Source: Nanobdellota archaeon | Lineage (GTDB): Archaea > Nanobdellota > Nanobdellia > Pacearchaeales > GW2011-AR1 | Reading direction: 5' to 3' | DNA length: 18,406 bases | Assembly (NCBI GenBank): GCA_018901675.1 | Contig: JAHIEH010000091.1 | Span: forward strand, 1 to 18,406 | In this document: piece after piece, positions 13,277 to 18,406 of the stretch | Layout of the letters: every line of letters starts with the position of its first letter | Position numbering within the stretch: the first letter of the stretch is position 1 | Translations under genes and position numbers: made by a program | Notes under the pieces: generated by a model | Database searches by the model: none | The model's input: only the letters and a program-made list of their open reading frames with translations | What the model was told of the DNA's origin: nothing

Positions 13277-13813
13277 CTAACTAACTTTTCCTATAGTTAC
13301 TAATCTTTCTCCAGCATTCATTTCAATTATCATCTCAAGTTTGCCCTTTTTTACATCAATGCAAAAATTATTTTCAGCAGTGATTATCTTGTCTATGTTA
13401 AGGTATTCTATCTTCTTGTTATTCAGTTCTCTTCCAGAACCCCGTGGTTCAAAATCCAGCCTCGAATTCTTGTCTATACAGACTTTTTTAATGTTGTTTG
13501 GTAGATAATAGGGGTTATCTCTTGCTATAGACCTTTCAAAAGAGCCATGTTCGCTGTTGTATATTCTATTGATATCTGCCTGAAAATCACCCACAAAATT
13601 CCCAATCTGCATAGTTTTCTGGTAATTTAAAAACCATTTAATTGCATAAAAAGCAAATGCAATAAAAACCACGATTAAGATGATTGAAAAAATCATTCCA
13701 AAAGATAATTCCATTTGCGAGCGTTTTGACTTTGCTACTGTTAAATTCTTGGTGTCCAAATTTGAAGTCAAGGCGCGAGTAGCTCTCTTAAAAATAACTC
13801 CCCTCTTTTTCAT
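13277..13813 (-). CDS. Pilin-like protein with a long leader peptide
   Basis: The 178-residue protein has an unusually long basic N terminus of ~33 residues ending KSKRS, then QMELSFGMIFSIILIVVFIAFAFYAIKWF. The Ser before Gln could replace Gly at the prepilin peptidase site, and the Glu two residues later matches the usual early acidic residue. The outer domain (~110 residues) has two cysteines, KKVCIDKN and NNFCIDVK, likely disulfide-bonded. The start is supported by a TATA box at leaderless distance. The MELSFGMIFSIILIVV stretch closely resembles MSFAWLFAIIVG in the next gene, so these N termini are related. It is separated from the next gene by 155 bases and may have its own promoter. It diverges from ksgA. 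Confidence 0.65.
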   Translation of the reverse strand: MKKRGVIFKRATRALTSNLDTKNLTVAKSKRSQMELSFGMIFSIILIVVFIAFAFYAIKWFLNYQKTMQIGNFVGDFQADINRIYNSEHGSFERSIARDNPYYLPNNIKKVCIDKNSRLDFEPRGSGRELNNKKIEYLNIDKIITAENNFCIDVKKGKLEMIIEMNAGERLVTIGKVS

Positions 13814-13834
13814 AAATAGATTAGAGAATTATTA

Positions 13835-13843
13835 CTTATAAAG
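13835..13843 (-). promoter_or_regulatory. TATA box of the 178-residue long-leader pilin-like gene
   Basis: CTTTATAAG on the minus strand is centred 26 nt upstream of ATG 13813, as in leaderless archaeal genes. It supports the upstream-most Met as the start. Confidence 0.6.
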
Positions 13844-13870
13844 TTTTATCCAAATTCAAAAGATTACCTT

Positions 13871-13879
13871 TTTATAATA
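13871..13879 (+). promoter_or_regulatory. TATA box of ksgA
   Basis: TTTATAATA is centred about 23 nt upstream of ATG 13898 and faces away from the leftward TATA box 30 bases away. The two genes therefore have separate but adjacent core promoters. Confidence 0.55.
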
Positions 13880-13897
13880 ATCTTCCCTGTTTTAATC

Positions 13898-14668
13898 ATG
13901 AAAACAATAACTCCTAACAAGGAAAAAGACCAGCACTTTCTTATTGATAAAAAGATATTAGCAAAAGAAATTGAAACCGCCGGTCTTTCAAAAAATGACA
14001 AAGTTATAGAAATTGGAGCAGGAACAGGAATTTTGACAAAAGAACTTGCAAAACACTGCAAAGAAGTTTTGGCATTTGAAATTGATAAAAGATTCAAAGA
14101 TAGTTTAGACCAAATAAAAAAAGAAAATAAAAATAATAATTTAAAAATCATTTATGATAATGCCTTAAATTATAATTGGGAAGGCTATAACAAAATTGTT
14201 TCTAATCTTCCTTATTCTCTATCCGAGCCAGCTATCTTAAACGCAATTTCTCCCAGCATTGAAGAGCTGACTTTAATTGTCGGAGAAAATTTTAAGAATC
14301 TTCTTTCTGAAAAAGAAAGCAAAATAGGGATTATTGCTGATTTGTTTTATGATTTTCATCCAATAGCTAAGGTAAACAAGCAATCTTTTTTTCCCTCTCC
14401 AAGGGTGGATTCATGGCTTATTCAATTGACTAAAAAAGGCGAACTCAGCAATGCAGAAAAAATACTTCAAGGTATAGTATTAAAAAATGGCAAGGTGAAA
14501 AACGCAGTTCTTTATTCTTTGCTTGAGCAAGGCAATACAAAAAATCAGGCAAGAGAAATAATCAATAAACTCGGAATTCATGAAGCTGTTTTAAACAAGC
14601 CTGTTAAAAAACTAACAGGAAAATTTTTGCTGAGGTTGAAAGAAGAATTGGAAAATTTAATTTTATAG
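13898..14668 (+). CDS. rsmA: 16S rRNA adenine dimethyltransferase KsgA/Dim1
   Basis: KsgA (RsmA, eukaryotic Dim1) dimethylates two adjacent adenosines in the last hairpin of small-subunit rRNA with S-adenosylmethionine and helps 30S maturation. The 256 residues carry QHFLID (12-17), the SAM-binding EIGAGTGILT (38-47), acidic E61 binding the ribose, D87 next to the adenine pocket, catalytic NLPY (103-106) and the FFPSPRVDS signature (165-173). Residues ~185-256 form the small helical C-terminal domain. The protein is somewhat short: the usual Q-K-E stretch after the catalytic motif reads IVGENFKNLL, followed by a compact loop (EKESKIGII). This is probably lineage drift rather than loss of function, since all core motifs are intact. 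It is transcribed against the flow of the surrounding pilin-like genes and is likely an ordinary housekeeping gene. Confidence 0.96.
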   Translation: MKTITPNKEKDQHFLIDKKILAKEIETAGLSKNDKVIEIGAGTGILTKELAKHCKEVLAFEIDKRFKDSLDQIKKENKNNNLKIIYDNALNYNWEGYNKIVSNLPYSLSEPAILNAISPSIEELTLIVGENFKNLLSEKESKIGIIADLFYDFHPIAKVNKQSFFPSPRVDSWLIQLTKKGELSNAEKILQGIVLKNGKVKNAVLYSLLEQGNTKNQAREIINKLGIHEAVLNKPVKKLTGKFLLRLKEELENLIL

Positions 14669-14735
14669 TTAAAGATGTCTATCATTAATTGAGGGTGTAA
14701 GTTAATAAATTATCTTCTCAATGTTCTCACTTAGA

Positions 14736-14743
14736 TTTTTTTT
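14736..14743 (+). terminator. Possible T8 terminator of ksgA
   Basis: Eight T lie 67 bases after the ksgA stop and run into the last codon of the convergent gene. No stable hairpin precedes the tract. Confidence 0.35.
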
Positions 14744-17135
14744 AATCACTACTCTTCCCAAAAAAATCCTTAGAAGGCCTTACAATTATATTGCACTGGT
14801 TTGGCATCGGCTGGTTGCCGTATTCATCTTTGCATTTTATGTAATAATCTGTGTTAACATTCCAGTCTGTAAAATGCTCTGTGTCTTTGACATTTGCCAT
14901 CTTTAACCCATCATCAAACAAGAAGTTGCAGTCTTTGTTGCTGTAAACACACCTTGCTGGCTCATTTGTTATTATTTTAAGGTAACTTTCTTCATGATAA
15001 ACTCTTGCAACCATAGGAGCAACGCTGTCTGATTCTACATTAAAGCTTACTTCTGCTGTATCTGAATTCCCGCCTAAATCAACGCATTTTATGTAATAAG
15101 TATAGCTTCCTGAAGGCAAAAACAAATCCTGCTTGTGCTTGTGAGAATGGGTTTCAGAGAACTCAATATAACTCCCGTCTTTCTCCTCGCTGAAATAGCA
15201 TATTGCCTCTCCTTCTTTATATCCTGCAGAAGTTTCAACTTCTATTGGGGCTTTAACTAAATCAGTAGAGTCTTTTATTGTAGCATTTGGTTTTATACTG
15301 CTTATTGTTAAAGGCTGTGTCCCTATTAATGTAAATTTGTAAGATTCTGAATTAACATTCTTCTGCGCAGAAGTGTCTTCACACCTGAAATAAAACTCAT
15401 TGTTTTGCCTGTCTTTTAATCCGCTAAGAGTTGTTGAGCATTTGTACAGCATCTGTGCATTAAATTCTAAAATGCCTGTTGAGCATAACATTGTGTTTTC
15501 CATTTCGCTGTAAATTTTATCCTGGTGAGCCCATTTGCAGTTTGCAGGCTCATTAATATAAACATCCAAATCAACAGAACTCTGATTAAACCCTATCGGC
15601 ATTCCATTTAACAAACTTGTTGTGACAATTATCGGAGCTGTTGCATCCGGTCCTTTTTCAACGCAGAATTTGAAGACAAATGTTCCTGTATTTGTGTTCC
15701 CATTTGCATCTTGGCATCTTGTGTATAATGAATATTGCTTGTCATTTTGCAGAATAGGCCCGCTTGTTGCATTCGGTCCAGGCAGAGCCATGCCCTGGCT
15801 GTGATTATACATTAAAGTTGTGCTTTCTCCAAAAGCAAATTTCATAGTATCATAATCTTTTTGTCTGTCATAATCTATTCTGCATCTTGAAGGCTCATTT
15901 GTATTTATCCCGAAAGTTAAAGGAGCAAATGCCTTAACACATCCAGTTGATGAACCTTCTTGGATTATTTTAACTCCAACATCCGGAGGAGAAATTACAT
16001 TATCTTTTTCATATTTATAACCATAAAGCAAAGCTTCTTTCCAAGGTTTCATTTCAGGAGGTTTTACATCTTGCGGATTTTTCCATACACACTTTTCATC
16101 TATTAATTCACATGCCTGCCCTAATGATTTGCATTGATATTCACCGCATGGAAAATCCCCTTTATTGCAGTCCTCGCAATACTTCCCACCAGTAGGTGCT
16201 TCCCAAGGATGACACTCAAATGTTACAATTTTAGTTGTTGTTTCTTTATAATTTTGATAAAACATGTATAGGGCAACTGCGATTCCAACTCCTGTTCCCC
16301 ATTTTCCTGCTGTAGTCCATCCGCCTTCAACACTTGGAGTTCTCCAAGCAGTTTTCAATCCCCCCATTATTCCTTGAGTTGTCTTTCCAGCAATAATCCC
16401 CATGGTCAATGCATCGCCTATTACTTTAGATTGTTTTTCATCCATTCCAAGCAAAGGCAAGAAAAATTGTGCAGCCATTCCAACTGCCATTCCCCATGCA
16501 AATCCCTGAGCTATATTTCCAATTGCATATGCCACTCCTGGCGAATTTGGGAAAAATTTATTTACTGCTTTAAATGGACCTTCTTGTGGCTGTGGAGTAG
16601 CATCAGCACCAACTGAAGATTTATACAATTGTCCTTCAATTGGTTTAGCGGTATTAAATTCGTGATAATGTTCATTATTAAAAACGCCATCTTTTCCTAA
16701 TGCAAGAGGATTAGCCCCGGTATTTGTAATAACATTAGTTCCATCATATGTTGCAGGATAGATAAGGTTATCTTTTACAATAAAAAAATTATTTTTAGCA
16801 TCAACTAGTATTTGGTTATTTTGCAGTGTTAATGCAAGGAGTTTATTATAAAGTGCTTCACTAGTCATAAATCCCTGCTCAGTATAACTTTGTGCAATAT
16901 CTATTATCTGTGGGGGGGTTATCGATTTTGCTGGCGTTACGGCATTACTAGTGCCCCCCTTTATTCCAAATAAATTTTGTATCCAGCTAATTGGAGCAGC
17001 ATTTGTAGCTTCTTGTCCACTCACTCCTCCCACCTCACTTCCCAAAGCATAACCAATTGCAATTATCCCCAATACAAGAATTAAGATTTCGCTTAATGCG
17101 ATTGCCCCTCTTTTGTTTTGCATTTGGTTAATCAT
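14742..17135 (-). CDS. Large class III-signal surface protein with Cys-bonded Ig-like repeats
   Basis: The 797-residue protein begins with a pilin-type signal: MINQMQNKRG, then AIALSEILILVLGIIAIGYALG (cut after Gly, Glu six residues later, one helix). Residues ~45-200 are a Ser/Thr/Asn-rich soluble part. Residues ~210-300 hold three Gly- and Ala-rich hydrophobic segments that may be extra membrane helices. A Cys cluster follows at ~312-350 (YCEDCNKGDFPCGEYQC). From ~400 to the end there are about four beta-sandwich repeats marked by NEPxxC near their start (~413, ~528, ~723) and [YF]x[RK]CxD near their end, often with GN after. The third repeat is degenerate. Each repeat likely has one disulfide. 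The combination of assembly helix and adhesin-like repeats suggests a tip adhesin or structural surface protein. It lies 56 bases after the Cys-rich gene, probably in one operon. Confidence 0.72.
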   Translation of the reverse strand: MINQMQNKRGAIALSEILILVLGIIAIGYALGSEVGGVSGQEATNAAPISWIQNLFGIKGGTSNAVTPAKSITPPQIIDIAQSYTEQGFMTSEALYNKLLALTLQNNQILVDAKNNFFIVKDNLIYPATYDGTNVITNTGANPLALGKDGVFNNEHYHEFNTAKPIEGQLYKSSVGADATPQPQEGPFKAVNKFFPNSPGVAYAIGNIAQGFAWGMAVGMAAQFFLPLLGMDEKQSKVIGDALTMGIIAGKTTQGIMGGLKTAWRTPSVEGGWTTAGKWGTGVGIAVALYMFYQNYKETTTKIVTFECHPWEAPTGGKYCEDCNKGDFPCGEYQCKSLGQACELIDEKCVWKNPQDVKPPEMKPWKEALLYGYKYEKDNVISPPDVGVKIIQEGSSTGCVKAFAPLTFGINTNEPSRCRIDYDRQKDYDTMKFAFGESTTLMYNHSQGMALPGPNATSGPILQNDKQYSLYTRCQDANGNTNTGTFVFKFCVEKGPDATAPIIVTTSLLNGMPIGFNQSSVDLDVYINEPANCKWAHQDKIYSEMENTMLCSTGILEFNAQMLYKCSTTLSGLKDRQNNEFYFRCEDTSAQKNVNSESYKFTLIGTQPLTISSIKPNATIKDSTDLVKAPIEVETSAGYKEGEAICYFSEEKDGSYIEFSETHSHKHKQDLFLPSGSYTYYIKCVDLGGNSDTAEVSFNVESDSVAPMVARVYHEESYLKIITNEPARCVYSNKDCNFLFDDGLKMANVKDTEHFTDWNVNTDYYIKCKDEYGNQPMPNQCNIIVRPSKDFFGKSSD

Positions 17136-17191
17136 TTTCTTTTTTTGTTTTTTTATTCATCCTTCGTTTTTAACACCATTTTATTATTATC

Positions 17192-18406
17192 TTATTCCCC
17201 CTCATCAACCCCTTTTTCTATTTTAACTTCCACGCCACCGAGAGAGCCAGCAATTCCTTTGTAATTCATTCCAACACCGCAATCTCCTAAGAAACTGCAT
17301 AAATTATTCATCTTATTCTTCCATACATCTGTTTCACACTCGCAGTTCTTTTTGCACTTTTCCCCTCCAGTCAAACCTTTTTCATATTCTACTATACACT
17401 GAACATTTGCCGTCCCGCATATTGATTCTGCGCTCCCCTGCCCTTGCACCATTTGTGCAGGAGCATTTGCCTGAACACTTTGCTGTGCTTGTGTTCCTTG
17501 AAATGGCTGCGGTGCAACTGCTGCTGTTGAGCCCACAATTGTGTAAAAGTCAAGCCCAGGAGCATATTTTGGGATGCAGGCTTCTTCTGCGTCAATCCCA
17601 GCAATACTGCCTTTAAGAGCAATCCATTTGCAATCTCTTTTGTCAGTATTTCCGCAATCCAATTCATCATCTTGTGCAAGGCAATCCTGCCATCTGTTTA
17701 CTCTGCATGCTGCTGTCTTAAATCCATTTAGCTCATCCTGAATGCAAATCTCCGCTCTGAAATCTGCACAAGGTTCTAAAGTAACTTCTCCGTCATAACA
17801 TACTAATCTAAAATATCTTGTTCCAGGAAGATTATCTGCTTTTGAATTGTCCAAAATTGCTCCTTCTGCTCCATTTTCAGGAACACTTTCCGGAGTTATT
17901 TTTGAAGTTCCTTCTCCTTCACACCATGTTTCTCCATGACTATAAGTTTTACCTTTCCACTTACAGCTTAAATCTCTGCAAATATTATCTCCGTAATTTG
18001 GCTTTACTTTGTCTTCTCCTGCTTTATATTTTTTACAGGTGCTTCCTAAAAAATAATCGCAACTTCCACAAGTAGCAGAGTTTTCATTTCCGCTTCCAGC
18101 ACCGCAGCTGTCTGATTTTTGAATAATCTCTCTCCAATAATTTTTATCTTTTATTTTTGAAGCATCATAAATATTTGCCAGATTGCCACAAGTATCTAAA
18201 AAATAAACTTCATCTTTTCCTTCCACACAAGTTGTTTTTTCTGAAGGCCCGCAGTTAGTTCCAAGAGATTCAGCAGAGCATAAAAATCCTTCATAGAATT
18301 TAACAGCAGAACTGCTGTTGCTTGTAAGCAAAGCCCCCATGTCCTGGCACTCTTTTTGTGTTGTCATTTTGCATGTCTTTTCAAATTCTTTTTCAAATAC
18401 GCATGC
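17192..18406 (-). CDS. Cys-rich surface protein, 5' end outside the window
   Basis: The frame is open to the window edge, 13 codons beyond the first internal ATG (18367) and including a Cys on each side of it, so this is the C-terminal part of a longer protein. The visible ~404 residues hold more than 30 cysteines, many in short spacings (SCGAG, TCGSCDYF, DLSCKWKG, KKNCECETD), which points to an extracellular, disulfide-rich chain. A Pro/Gln/Ala-rich linker lies at ~residues 300-330 of the visible part. The end carries NNLCSFLGDCGVGMNYKG, a motif I recall from large DPANN surface proteins. No membrane helix is seen in this part, so anchoring or a signal peptide must lie upstream. It precedes the 797-residue gene by 56 bases and probably shares its operon. 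Confidence 0.7.
   Translation of the reverse strand, partial: ACVFEKEFEKTCKMTTQKECQDMGALLTSNSSSAVKFYEGFLCSAESLGTNCGPSEKTTCVEGKDEVYFLDTCGNLANIYDASKIKDKNYWREIIQKSDSCGAGSGNENSATCGSCDYFLGSTCKKYKAGEDKVKPNYGDNICRDLSCKWKGKTYSHGETWCEGEGTSKITPESVPENGAEGAILDNSKADNLPGTRYFRLVCYDGEVTLEPCADFRAEICIQDELNGFKTAACRVNRWQDCLAQDDELDCGNTDKRDCKWIALKGSIAGIDAEEACIPKYAPGLDFYTIVGSTAAVAPQPFQGTQAQQSVQANAPAQMVQGQGSAESICGTANVQCIVEYEKGLTGGEKCKKNCECETDVWKNKMNNLCSFLGDCGVGMNYKGIAGSLGGVEVKIEKGVDEGE

Noticed and set aside
1..18406. CRISPR arrays, insertion sequences, integrases or defence genes.
   Set aside because: No regularly spaced direct repeats, transposase or recombinase motifs, or nuclease/helicase defence signatures were seen on either strand.

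Overview
The window reads as an AT-rich archaeal chromosome segment, most likely from a small-genome DPANN lineage close to Pacearchaeota/Woesearchaeota. The grounds are archaeal-only gene families (a Dph2-type diphthamide protein, an archaeal S-layer protein, an archaeosortase, class III signal peptides), TATA boxes about 23-30 nt upstream of start codons with little or no leader, and the overall protein style: short enzymes beside large Cys-bearing surface proteins. The lineage is inferred from remembered family resemblance and was not searched.

Layout from left to right. 1-850: a short Dph2-like gene. 852-1241 (-): a small all-membrane protein. 1295-1425: a cluster of nested inverted repeats between two divergent promoters. 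1501-3126 (+): a secreted putative S-layer/cell-surface protein with CARDB/NEW3-like beta domains and a C-terminal membrane anchor. 3239-5145: a divergent cell-envelope module of a PAP2 phosphatase (-), and an archaeosortase and a DedA protein (+) that overlap by ATGA. The two arms share one palindromic TATA box. 5138-7488: two related single-pass membrane proteins of unknown function (both -) flank a two-gene DUF5678-like/retropepsin-like cassette (+). 7857-10373 (-): the main S-layer protein, with a long hairpin-rich leader. It is divergent from a winged-helix regulator (10772-11137, +) that has an inverted repeat over its own promoter. 11148-13813 (-): four small proteins with pilin-like N termini, three of them translationally coupled. 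13898-14668 (+): ksgA/rsmA, set inside the otherwise leftward cluster. 14742-18406 (-): a 797-residue protein that pairs a class III signal peptide with Ig-like repeats, and the 3' part of a Cys-rich surface protein that runs off the window.

Apart from the housekeeping genes ksgA and dph2-like, nearly everything here belongs to the cell surface: two S-layer-type proteins, a sorting/processing transpeptidase, lipid-carrier enzymes, and a pilin-like export or adhesion cluster. The most promising candidates for an undescribed system are (i) the archaeosortase + DedA + PAP2 module with the 541-residue surface protein as possible substrate, and (ii) the pilin-like cluster with its Ig-repeat and Cys-rich partners, which could build a surface filament or attachment device. 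No CRISPR array, insertion sequence or confidently callable RNA gene was seen.
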